Below, piece after piece: positions 44,829 through 53,083 of a DNA stretch of 64,000 nt. Each line of letters starts with the position of its first letter. Within the stretch, counting starts at the first letter, position 1. Both the position numbers and the translations under genes were made by a program. The DNA lies in NCBI GenBank assembly GCA_016217595.1, contig JACRHS010000021.1, forward strand, positions 1 through 64,000. Reading direction: 5' to 3'. The DNA comes from Opitutia bacterium (GTDB lineage: Bacteria > Verrucomicrobiota > Verrucomicrobiia > Opitutales > Opitutaceae). Under the pieces are notes generated by a model. That model saw nothing but the letters and a program-made list of their open reading frames with translations. It was not told where the DNA came from and did not search any database.

Positions 44829-46214
44829 TCAGCGTCGATGAGGATTCCAGCGGCCGCGGGTGAGACCGCTGCGCGGGGCGGCGGGGCCGGGTTGCGGGCG
44901 CGCCGGAGCGGCGGGCGCAGCGGGACGCGGAGCCGATTGCCCACCGGCCGACTGCGATGCGTGCGCAGCGGGGCGCGATTGCGCCGGGTGCGAACGCTGG
45001 GGCTGCGACTGGCGCTGGCCGCGCCCTTGGCCTTGTCCGCCGGAGCGCGGGTGCGATTGTTGCTGCGGGCGCGGCGGGTTGGTCGCGGGCGCGTGGTAAT
45101 CGAAGCCTTCCAGTTTTTCTTGCGGGATGCGTTGGCCGATGAAGCGCTCGATGTCGCGGACGTCGCCGGCCTCCTCGGGTGTGGCGAGCGTGAAGGCGTC
45201 GCCCACCGCTTGCGCGCGGCCGGTGCGGCCGATGCGGTGAACGTAATCCTCGGGATTCTTCGGCACGTCGTAATTGATCACGTGCGAAATGCCGGCGACA
45301 TCGATCCCGCGGGCGGCGATGTCGGTCGCGACCATGACTTCGTAGCGGCCGCTCTTGAAACCATCGAGCGCCTCGATGCGCTGGTTCTGCGAGCGGTTGG
45401 CGTGCAGCACGGCGACGGAGTGGCCGGCGGACTTCAGGCGGCGGGCGATGCGGTCGGCGCCGTGTTTGGTGCGGGAGAAAATCAGCACGCTATCGAAGTC
45501 GATGCGTTCGAGCAGGGCGTTGAGGAGGTCGAACTTTTTGGCCTGCGCGACGGGATAGACGGCGTGCGTGACGGATTGGTTGACCGTGCGGGCCACGCCG
45601 ATTTCGGCGCGCGCCGGATCGCGCAGGGCGAAGGAGGCGACAGCCTGAATCTCGGGCGGGACGGTGGCGGAGAAGAAGAGCGTCTGCCGCTGCTTGGGGC
45701 AGCGTTGGATGATGCGTTTCACGTCGGGCAGGAAGCCCATGTCGAGCATGCGGTCGACTTCGTCGAGCACGAGGATGCTGAGCGCATCGAGGCGGATCTC
45801 GCCGGTGTTGAGGAAATCCATCAGGCGGCCAACGGTGGCGACGACGATGTCCATGCCGGAGCGCAGATCGCTGCGTTGTTTGCCGTAGCCGACGCCGCCG
45901 TGGATCACGGTGGCGCGCAGGTCGGTGAAACGCCCGCAATCGCGGAAGGACGTCTCGACCTGGGCGGCGAGTTCGCGGGTGGGTTCGAGCACGATCACGC
46001 GCGGTCCGATGGCCTGGTGCGCGCCGAGTTTGGTGAGAATGGGCAGGGCGAAGGCGGCGGTCTTGCCGGTGCCGGTCTGCGCCGAGCCGATGAGGTCGCG
46101 GCCGGTGAGGATCACGGGAATGGCGCGCAGCTGAATCGGCGTCGGATCGGTGTAACCCATGGCTTGCACCCCGCGCAGGACGTTGGGCGTGAGCCCGAGT
46201 TTAGTAAATGGCAT
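44829..46214 (-). CDS. rhlE: DEAD-box RNA helicase, RhlE-like (paralogue 2)
   Basis: 461 residues. Same N-terminus as paralogue 1 (MPFTKLGLTPNVLRGVQAMG). Motifs: Q YTDPTPIQLRAIP, I AQTGTGKT, Ia PTRELAAQ, II DEVD, III SAT, V ATDIAARGIDV, VI HRIGRTGRA. A roughly 90-residue low-complexity tail rich in Gln, Ser, Pro, Arg and Gly (SHPRSGGQGQGRGQRQSQPQ) is a likely disordered RNA-binding region. Start ATG 46214. Divergent from the DeaD-like gene with 144 bp between them. Both RhlE-like paralogues have DEVD in place of DEAD. Confidence 0.93.
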   Translation of the reverse strand: MPFTKLGLTPNVLRGVQAMGYTDPTPIQLRAIPVILTGRDLIGSAQTGTGKTAAFALPILTKLGAHQAIGPRVIVLEPTRELAAQVETSFRDCGRFTDLRATVIHGGVGYGKQRSDLRSGMDIVVATVGRLMDFLNTGEIRLDALSILVLDEVDRMLDMGFLPDVKRIIQRCPKQRQTLFFSATVPPEIQAVASFALRDPARAEIGVARTVNQSVTHAVYPVAQAKKFDLLNALLERIDFDSVLIFSRTKHGADRIARRLKSAGHSVAVLHANRSQNQRIEALDGFKSGRYEVMVATDIAARGIDVAGISHVINYDVPKNPEDYVHRIGRTGRAQAVGDAFTLATPEEAGDVRDIERFIGQRIPQEKLEGFDYHAPATNPPRPQQQSHPRSGGQGQGRGQRQSQPQRSHPAQSRPAAHASQSAGGQSAPRPAAPAAPARPQPGPAAPRSGLTRGRWNPHRR

Positions 46215-46358
46215 GGTCGCATCCCCGGCCCAAACGGGGCGAAACGCGAGGGAAAAGGCGGCGCGGCGGCCGGGCACGCCGGGACGCGGAGCGGAAAACT
46301 CCGGGGGCGGCGCGGAGATTTAGCTCTCTTTTGGCGGGGATTCGCGCCACCTTGCCGC

Positions 46359-48200
46359 ATGGAAAAACGCCTTTTTGCCGAACTCGGATTGTCTGCCGAG
46401 CAACTCCGGGCCGTCGATAAGATGGGTTTCGAGGAAGCCTCGCCGATTCAAACGGCGGTGATCCCGGTGGCGCTCACCGGGCGCGATATCGTGGGCCAGT
46501 CGGCCACCGGTTCGGGCAAGACGGCGGCGTTTGCCCTGCCCGCGATCGAGCGGGTCGACGCGCAGCTGCGCGCGGTGCAGGTGCTCATTCTTTGCCCGAC
46601 GCGCGAACTGGCGGTGCAGGTCGCGGAGGAGACGGGCAAGCTGGCGATGTTCAAACGCGGCGTGCACACCGTGCCGATCTACGGCGGGCAATCGTACGAG
46701 CGGCAATTCCGCGCGCTGGCCGCCGGCGTGCCCATCGTCATCGGCACGCCGGGGCGCGTGATGGATCACATGGAGCGCGGCACGCTGCGCCTCGACCAGC
46801 TGCGCATGGTCGTGCTCGACGAGGCCGACCGGATGCTCGACATGGGCTTTCGCGACGACATCGAACGCATCCTCTCCGCCGTGCCCGCGACGCGGCAGTC
46901 GCTCTTCTTCTCGGCGACGATGCCGCGGCCGATCCAGGACTTGATCGGCCGGTACACGAAGGATCCGGAGTGGATCCGCATCGAGGCGCACGCGCAAAAC
47001 GCCCCGCAGGTGGAGCAGATTTATTTCGAGGTGGACCGCCGCTCGAAGATCGAAGTGCTCACGCGGCTGATCGACCTGCACGATTTCCGCTACGGCCTGA
47101 TTTTTTGCAGCACGAAGGTCATGGTGGACGATCTCGACGAACATCTGCACTCGCGCGGCTACGCCGTGGACCGGTTGCACGGCGATCTCAGCCAGACGCA
47201 ACGCGACCGCGTGATGGAGAAATTCCGCCGGCGCGGTTTCGAGTTTCTCATCGCGACCGATGTCGCGGCGCGCGGGCTCGACGTGGACGACCTCGAAGTC
47301 GTTTTCAATTTCGACCTGCCCAACGATGCCGAGGATTACACGCACCGCATCGGGCGGACGGGTCGCGCAGGCAAGACCGGCCGGGCGTTCACCTTCGTGT
47401 CGGGGCGCGAACTGTACAAATTACAAAGCATGGTGCGCTTCGCCCGGCTGAAAATCCGCCGCGAAAACGTGCCGTCGCTCGACCAGGTGGAGGAGGCGCG
47501 CGAAAATGTGTTCTTCGAGAAACTGCGCGCCACGCTCGATGCGGCGGAGTTCCCGAAACAGGACCGCATGATCGACCGCTTGCTCGAACAAGGTTACCCG
47601 AGCACCGACATCGCCGCTGCACTTATCTATATGTTGCAAGGTCAGGGCGCGCCGGTGGAGGCCGCCAAGCCGGCGATCTCGTCCAACGCCCCGAGCTGGG
47701 CGCAGAAGAAAATGAGCGAGCCGAAACCGGAGCCGGCGTTGCCCGTGACACCGCCCGCGGCCGTGCCATCCGCACCACCCGTGAAACCCGTCGTCGCGGT
47801 AGTGACACAACCCACCCCCAAGCCGGCGGCACCGGCGCCCGCAAAACCCGTGGCGGCTTCACCCAAGCCGATCCAATCTGCAGAAGCGTCAGCTGCGGCG
47901 AAGAAACAGAAGTACGCCCGGCCGCCCCGCACCGGACGCGAGCCGGGATTTACGACCTTGTTTTTCAATGTTGGACGCGCCGAGCTGATCACGCCCGCCG
48001 ATTTGGTGGGCAAGATCGCGGGCGTGACCCGCCTGCCGGCGGCGGTGGTGGGTGCCATCGACATTCAAGAGAGCCATTCGCTGGTCGATGTGGCCAACGA
48101 GTGCGCGCCGGCGATCGTGGCGAAGTTAAACGGGGTCAAATTGAAAGGGCAGGTCTTGCGCCCGGCACTGGCGACAGAAACCGGTGCGAGCGGCGATTAG
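46359..48200 (+). CDS. deaD: DEAD-box RNA helicase DeaD/CsdA type with DbpA-like RNA-binding domain
   Basis: 613 residues. Motifs: Q FEEASPIQTAVIP, I SATGSGKT, Ia PTRELAVQ, II DEAD, III SAT, V ATDVAARGLDV, VI HRIGRTGRAG. After the helicase core come an acidic helical segment, a Pro/Ala/Lys linker (about 435-520) and a C-terminal DbpA/CsdA RRM-like domain (FTTLFFNVGRAELITPADLV, then GAIDIQESHSLVDV). Members act in ribosome assembly and cold adaptation. Start ATG 46359; an upstream in-frame extension is antisense to rhlE and not real. Confidence 0.94.
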   Translation: MEKRLFAELGLSAEQLRAVDKMGFEEASPIQTAVIPVALTGRDIVGQSATGSGKTAAFALPAIERVDAQLRAVQVLILCPTRELAVQVAEETGKLAMFKRGVHTVPIYGGQSYERQFRALAAGVPIVIGTPGRVMDHMERGTLRLDQLRMVVLDEADRMLDMGFRDDIERILSAVPATRQSLFFSATMPRPIQDLIGRYTKDPEWIRIEAHAQNAPQVEQIYFEVDRRSKIEVLTRLIDLHDFRYGLIFCSTKVMVDDLDEHLHSRGYAVDRLHGDLSQTQRDRVMEKFRRRGFEFLIATDVAARGLDVDDLEVVFNFDLPNDAEDYTHRIGRTGRAGKTGRAFTFVSGRELYKLQSMVRFARLKIRRENVPSLDQVEEARENVFFEKLRATLDAAEFPKQDRMIDRLLEQGYPSTDIAAALIYMLQGQGAPVEAAKPAISSNAPSWAQKKMSEPKPEPALPVTPPAAVPSAPPVKPVVAVVTQPTPKPAAPAPAKPVAASPKPIQSAEASAAAKKQKYARPPRTGREPGFTTLFFNVGRAELITPADLVGKIAGVTRLPAAVVGAIDIQESHSLVDVANECAPAIVAKLNGVKLKGQVLRPALATETGASGD

Positions 48201-48451
48201 GAGCGACCGCGAATCTTGGGTGCGCAACCCAACGATGACTTGAAGAAAAGGTAAATTGCCGCGCGCGAGCGGCTAGCACCCGGATTAATCTTGTCTTCCA
48301 AGGGGAGGTTTGGAAGTTTTCGCGTCAGTATCGCACTTGTGCCCGCTGTTACCGCCCCCTGTTGTCCAGCGCTCCTCGAAAGCGCGCTTGCAGCAGGGTT
48401 GCATTTGTCATCGCTATATCTCAGGCCAGTCAGTCGCTTGCTAATAACCGC

Positions 48452-49513
48452 ATGCTGTTTTCCTCTAAGAACAAAGGATATTACCTCGAACAAACCGAGC
48501 ACGCTTGGTTGCTCGCACGCACCTCCACACCCGAGCTTCCGTTTGTCGTCGAGGAATTGCGCGAGATCCCGTTGACCGAAACTGCGGCGCTCACGGAGGC
48601 GTTAACGGCGATCCAGCCCAAGCGAAACCCCACGGGTTATCTGCACGCCAAATGCGCGGTCTATCCGCAGAAGCGACTCGTCCGCCGGGCGACACTGGAG
48701 CTGAAACGCATCAAGGAGCCGACTTACCTCAACGAGGTGTGCACGCAGCAATTCCGCATCGAGCCCGAAAAATACACGATGCACGTGCTCAATGCCAACG
48801 ACGGCCAGGATTTCGACCTCAACAAAGCGTCAACCAAGGAAGTTTTGTTCTGCGGTCTGCCGACGGACGACATCGTGGAAATCCAAAACGCCCTCTTGGA
48901 GCGCGGCATTTATCCAGAGCGGCTGGAACTCGGCACTGTAGGAACATTGGGCGCGATAGCGGATTACTTGGAGTTCAGTAAGACAAAGACGCCAACACTG
49001 GTGCTGGAGCTCGGGCGCGACGCCACGCATTCCTACATTGTCGCAGCCGAAGGGGTGGAAGCATCGCGACCGATTCCGCAAGGCATCGAAGCCATGGTGC
49101 CGGTGGTGCAAAAGGAACTCGGATTGAAAGACGAAGAGTCCGCCAAGAAACTGTTTTACTCCGACACCTTCGATTTCACCGGCATGGGGCCGCAGCTTAT
49201 CAAGCGATTGTTAAAGGAATTACAATCCTCCATCGGTTTTTACGAAGTACAGACAGGCCAATCGATCGGGCAGGTGGTGTGCACCCTTTTGCCACCCAAA
49301 CTCGGTTGGCTCGAAGCCTCGATCGCCAACTCCCTGGGCGTCGGTGTGCTAAAGATGGACTTTATCCCTTGGCTGCAATCGCAGCAGATCACTGTGTCCG
49401 ACCACGCCACCAAAGGCGGGCTCGATGCCCGCTGGTTGGGGCTGTTGGCGTCACTCGCTCGTTATAACCCACCTGAAGCCGCCCATGCTGTCGCTGCTGA
49501 AAAAAAAGACTGA
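48452..49513 (+). CDS. pilM: PilM-like ATPase-fold protein of a type IV pilus/secretin system
   Basis: 353 residues, actin/FtsA-like fold (TPTLVLELGRDATHSYIVAA is the nucleotide-type motif; the IQNALLERGIYPERLELGTVGTLGAI region is also typical of PilM-like proteins). Cytoplasmic PilM binds PilN and completes the inner-membrane assembly platform. First gene of five whose stops and starts overlap. The frame upstream of ATG 48452 looks non-coding. Divergence from classical PilM is considerable, so this could be a PVC-specific variant or a GspL-like cytoplasmic domain. Confidence 0.72.
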   Translation: MLFSSKNKGYYLEQTEHAWLLARTSTPELPFVVEELREIPLTETAALTEALTAIQPKRNPTGYLHAKCAVYPQKRLVRRATLELKRIKEPTYLNEVCTQQFRIEPEKYTMHVLNANDGQDFDLNKASTKEVLFCGLPTDDIVEIQNALLERGIYPERLELGTVGTLGAIADYLEFSKTKTPTLVLELGRDATHSYIVAAEGVEASRPIPQGIEAMVPVVQKELGLKDEESAKKLFYSDTFDFTGMGPQLIKRLLKELQSSIGFYEVQTGQSIGQVVCTLLPPKLGWLEASIANSLGVGVLKMDFIPWLQSQQITVSDHATKGGLDARWLGLLASLARYNPPEAAHAVAAEKKD

Positions 49514-50108
49514 GTCTGCCGCGGCCACGTCGCAGGCAACGGCGTGGCATCCGAATTTCCGCAATTACGAGCGGCTGCCCGACATCAAGGTCGTGCGCAC
49601 CATGTTCTTCGTCAACATGGGCGGTATTGCCACGGCTTGCGCCGTCCTCGCGTTTTTCGTTCTGAGCGAGTACCACTACTACACGCTGAACAATCAGCTG
49701 GCCGCCATGGATGCGCGGATCTCCCGCGACAAGAAGGGCAGCGAACAGGCCATCGCGCTTTTTAAGAAGTTCCAGGAGGAGGAGAAGAAGGTGCAGGAGG
49801 TGGAGTCGTTCCTGCTCGCGCGGCCGGCCTTCTCCGACCTGCTCATCCACTTCGGCAACACGCTCCCGCGCAATATCGCTCTGACCAGCTTCGATCTGCG
49901 GGACAATGGCCTTACCCTGCGCGGCATCGTGCGCGGCGCGCCGGAACTGGCGAGTGGCGAGCTCACCGCGTACGTGGATCAATTGCGCGCCGACAAAATG
50001 CTCTCGGCGCTGTTCGACGAAATTTCCCAAACCGATGTCAGCCGCAACCCGGTTACCGGGCGGCTTAACATCGAGCTATTCCTCCGCTCCAAACCCGCGA
50101 AAAAATAA
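49485..50108 (+). CDS. pilN: PilN-like bitopic inner-membrane protein
   Basis: 207 residues: a short cytoplasmic N-terminus with the PilN-like FRNYERLPDIKVVR (PilM-binding region), one TM (about residues 45-66), a coiled coil (AAMDARISRDKKGSEQAIAL, to about 115), and a small periplasmic domain (TSFDLRDNGLTLRGIVRG is typical of PilN). Start ATG 49485 lies 29 bp inside the pilM end. Forms the alignment platform with the PilO-like product encoded next. Confidence 0.78.
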   Translation: MLSLLKKKTESAAATSQATAWHPNFRNYERLPDIKVVRTMFFVNMGGIATACAVLAFFVLSEYHYYTLNNQLAAMDARISRDKKGSEQAIALFKKFQEEEKKVQEVESFLLARPAFSDLLIHFGNTLPRNIALTSFDLRDNGLTLRGIVRGAPELASGELTAYVDQLRADKMLSALFDEISQTDVSRNPVTGRLNIELFLRSKPAKK

Positions 50109-50680
50109 TGGCCATCTCCAACGAACAGGTGATTGCCTTCGTCAAGAAGCATCCCGTCGCACTGGGGTGCGCGGTGACGTGCCTGGGCTTGCTCGGCACG
50201 ATGTATTACCGCTCCGATCTCGTGCCCACGGCCGAAGCTGAGTTGAGTCAGAAAACGACCCAGGCGGAACGACTCTCCACCAACCTCAAAAACGCCGCGC
50301 AACTCAAGGAGCAGTACGATGCGCTCAGTGCCTCGGTAAAACAAATCGAAGCCCGGCTGGTCCACCCGGCCGACCTCGCGCGCAACAAACAATATTTCTA
50401 CAAGCTGGAGGCCGAAACCGGCGTCAAGCTGCTCGATCTCCGCCAAGGCACACCCACCAGCAAAGGGCGCAAAACCATCTATGCCCCCGTCCCCTACACC
50501 GTCAGCGTGCAGGGCGACTATGCGATGGTGATCAACTTTGTGCGCCGACTCGAAAAAGGCGTCCATTACTGTCGGGTGCTCACCGCCTCGGCCGCCCCCG
50601 TCGGGGCTGGCGCCGCTTCGGATGGCGGACTCGGGCAGGTATCGCTGACCCTCAACTTGGAACTAAACGGCGCGCCATGA
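50108..50680 (+). CDS. pilO: PilO-like bitopic inner-membrane protein
   Basis: 190 residues. TM near residues 18-36, then coiled coil (AELSQKTTQAERLSTNLKNA onward) and a ferredoxin-like periplasmic domain (PVPYTVSVQGDYAMVINFVR matches PilO). Start ATG overlaps the pilN stop (TAATG). Partner of the PilN-like protein. The pilus motor and pilin genes are not in the window. Confidence 0.78.
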   Translation: MAISNEQVIAFVKKHPVALGCAVTCLGLLGTMYYRSDLVPTAEAELSQKTTQAERLSTNLKNAAQLKEQYDALSASVKQIEARLVHPADLARNKQYFYKLEAETGVKLLDLRQGTPTSKGRKTIYAPVPYTVSVQGDYAMVINFVRRLEKGVHYCRVLTASAAPVGAGAASDGGLGQVSLTLNLELNGAP

Positions 50681-51198
50681 AAATCACGCCCCTTATCCTC
50701 CTAAGCGCGACCCTGCTGGCCGGCACGGCAAGATTGACCGCGGGTGCAGCGAGCCCCTCCGATATTAATCTGCCCCAAAAACGGGTGGCCACAGTCGAGC
50801 TCGCCGCCAAGCTCGCGCATCAAGAAGAACCCGCGCCGCTGCCACCCGACCTCAAGCCACCTTTCAATCCCCCTGGCTTCGATCAGGCGGACCCCGAAGA
50901 AACCAAGGCCAAAGCCGCCGTGGCCCAGGCCAACGCGGAAGCGGCGAAACCGGCCGGCGATCACGAAGTGCTCGAAGTGCTCGCCACACGCATCGTCCCC
51001 TCCGGCACCGTCATCCTGGGCGGCGAACCCATGCTGCTTTTCCGTCAGAAAAAAATGCGGGTGGGCGACCACCTTACCATCACTTACGACGGGCGTGATT
51101 ACGACGTCGTGATCACAGCCATTGACCGGACTACCTTCACCTTGCGCCTCAACCGCGCGGAAATCACCCGGCCCATCAAATCAGGCAAGACTCCATGA
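50677..51198 (+). CDS. PilP-like periplasmic protein
   Basis: 173 residues. Signal peptide (about 1-23), a Pro-rich flexible stretch (PPDLKPPFNPPGF) and a C-terminal beta domain (PSGTVILGGEPMLLFRQKKM onward), in the place and with the general shape of PilP. PilP bridges PilNO to the secretin. No lipobox is seen, unlike classical PilP. Overlaps the pilO stop (ATGA) and the next start (ATGA). Assignment is mainly positional. Confidence 0.6.
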   Translation: MKITPLILLSATLLAGTARLTAGAASPSDINLPQKRVATVELAAKLAHQEEPAPLPPDLKPPFNPPGFDQADPEETKAKAAVAQANAEAAKPAGDHEVLEVLATRIVPSGTVILGGEPMLLFRQKKMRVGDHLTITYDGRDYDVVITAIDRTTFTLRLNRAEITRPIKSGKTP

Positions 51199-53039
51199 GA
51201 ACCAGCCCTCTCCTCTCGACCCTTCTGCTGGTCGGCGCGCTCAGCACACCGATCTTGGGCCAGACTCCGCCCACCGCACCCAAAACCACCGCTCCCGATG
51301 GCACCGCGGCACAGCCTCCGGCCGCGACGGCTGCTCCAGCCCCCGCCCAAAGCGCCGCGCCAGCCGCTCCGGCCGAGCCGGAGGTGAAGATCAAAGGCAC
51401 CGAGCCCGCCGGGGTGGGCATCGTGGCCAAAGGCGCCAAAGACGCCACCGGTCGCGACACCCTCTCGGTTGATTTTCCCGACGAGGAAATCCGCAACATC
51501 CTGCGCAACGTCGCCGACCTCTTCGAGCTCAACCTCGTGATCCCGGAGACCCTGCAGGGCAAGACCTCGGTCAAGTTGCGCGACGTGACCTGGCGCCAGA
51601 TCTTCCAAGTGGTGCTCGGCCCGGTGAACTACACCTACATCGAGGATGGCCACATCATCAAAATCGTCAGCAACGAGTCGCTTCAGCAGGAGCCCGTGGC
51701 CACGGAGGTGTTCATCCTCAACTATGCCAAAGCCGCCGATATTCAGGCCACCATCACTTCGCTGGTCGATACCGGCGCTGGCGGCAAACTGGTGGTCGAT
51801 GCGCGCAGCAACGCCCTTGTCATCACCGAGCGTCCCTCGCGTTTCAACCGCATCCGCCCGATCATCGAGAGCCTCGATCGCGCCACCGATCAGGTCATGA
51901 TCGAGTCGAAATTCGTCGAAGTCACCGACCGCGATGTGCGCAACTTGGGAACGAACTGGACTTCGTTACAAAACTACCAAGTCAAGGCAGGATCGCTTAA
52001 CGAACAATTCACAAGAGGACGTGAACAGAGCGTACGGGACACCAATGGCGCTGGGCTAAATAATTCGGATACGCTTAGAAATACCAACAGTTTGAACAAT
52101 ACCGCGAATCAAACGAGCGGATCGAATACTCTCAATAATGTCACCGCGACCAACGGAGCACTCTCAAGCACGTCCACCACAGGCACCACGGGTAATCTTA
52201 CAAATAGCTCAACCAACAGCTCGCTAGTAGAAAGCATTGGAGACGCCGCTCTCACTAGAACCTTGGCACAAGAGATCGGAAATCTTGCGAGCACGAACCG
52301 AACGCTCACCGCAGTTTTTTCCGCCAATGACTTCAGCGTTGTCCTCAGCGCCCTCTCGACGCTCAACAACACCAAGATCGTTTCCAATCCCACCATCGTC
52401 ACCCTCAACAACACCGAGGCGGTGATCAATGTTGGCGAGGAATTCCCGGTTCCCAATTACACCTATAATCAGCAGACCGGCACCTTCGAGGTCAGCGGCT
52501 TCAACTACCGCCCGATCGGTATCATGCTCAAAGTCACCCCACAGGTGAACGCCCGCGGGTTCGTCAAACTCACCATCGAACCAGAAGTCAGCCAGCGCAA
52601 CGGCGAGACCTCGTTCGGCGGCGCCGGCGGCGCCTCCATCCCGATCATCGCCACCCGCAAAGCCAAGACCCAGGTTTCGCTCAAAGACGGCTTCACGATG
52701 GGCATCGGCGGCCTCCTGCGCAAACAGACGACCGACGGCACCACCAAAGTTCCGCTGCTCGGCGACATCCCCTTCCTCGGTTATGCCTTCAAGTCGAAAT
52801 CCAAGAACGAAGAGACCACCAATCTGCTGATCTTTATCACCGCAAAAGTGGTCAGTGCCGAGGGGGCGCCGATCGAACAGATATTCGATGCCAACCAAGT
52901 TCGCGGCCTGAATATGCGCGAGAGCGACCTCCCGGGCCACCGTGAAAAGACCAGTCCATTCCTGCCGCCGGAAGGTACCGAGAAGGGCAAAACCAAGAAG
53001 AAGCCGTTCTTCCGCCTCTCCAATTCGGATTCCAAGTGA
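51195..53039 (+). CDS. pilQ: Secretin, PilQ/GspD family outer-membrane channel
   Basis: 614 residues. Signal peptide, then a Pro/Ala-rich region to about residue 75. N0/STN-like domain: VDFPDEEIRNILRNVADLFE. N1 domain: FILNYAKAADIQATITSLVD with VVDARSNALVITERPSRFN. Secretin core: SALSTLNNTKIVSNPTIVTL, VGEEFPVPNY, then VPLLGDIPFLGYAFKSKS and TTNLLIFITAKVV, the most conserved secretin end. A Ser/Thr/Asn-rich insertion (about residues 270-345) interrupts the region before the core and is less GC-rich. Forms the outer-membrane gate. No AMIN domains. Overlaps the upstream stop. Confidence 0.9.
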   Translation: MRTSPLLSTLLLVGALSTPILGQTPPTAPKTTAPDGTAAQPPAATAAPAPAQSAAPAAPAEPEVKIKGTEPAGVGIVAKGAKDATGRDTLSVDFPDEEIRNILRNVADLFELNLVIPETLQGKTSVKLRDVTWRQIFQVVLGPVNYTYIEDGHIIKIVSNESLQQEPVATEVFILNYAKAADIQATITSLVDTGAGGKLVVDARSNALVITERPSRFNRIRPIIESLDRATDQVMIESKFVEVTDRDVRNLGTNWTSLQNYQVKAGSLNEQFTRGREQSVRDTNGAGLNNSDTLRNTNSLNNTANQTSGSNTLNNVTATNGALSSTSTTGTTGNLTNSSTNSSLVESIGDAALTRTLAQEIGNLASTNRTLTAVFSANDFSVVLSALSTLNNTKIVSNPTIVTLNNTEAVINVGEEFPVPNYTYNQQTGTFEVSGFNYRPIGIMLKVTPQVNARGFVKLTIEPEVSQRNGETSFGGAGGASIPIIATRKAKTQVSLKDGFTMGIGGLLRKQTTDGTTKVPLLGDIPFLGYAFKSKSKNEETTNLLIFITAKVVSAEGAPIEQIFDANQVRGLNMRESDLPGHREKTSPFLPPEGTEKGKTKKKPFFRLSNSDSK

Positions 53040-53083
53040 TCCCCGCCCCGCGCCCTGCAACCCGTCAACCACGAGGTGAGATC

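Noticed and set aside
44838-46358. In-frame upstream extension that would make DeaD 1120 residues long
   Set aside because: It is the antisense reading of the RhlE-like gene; the helicase Q-motif begins right after ATG 46359.
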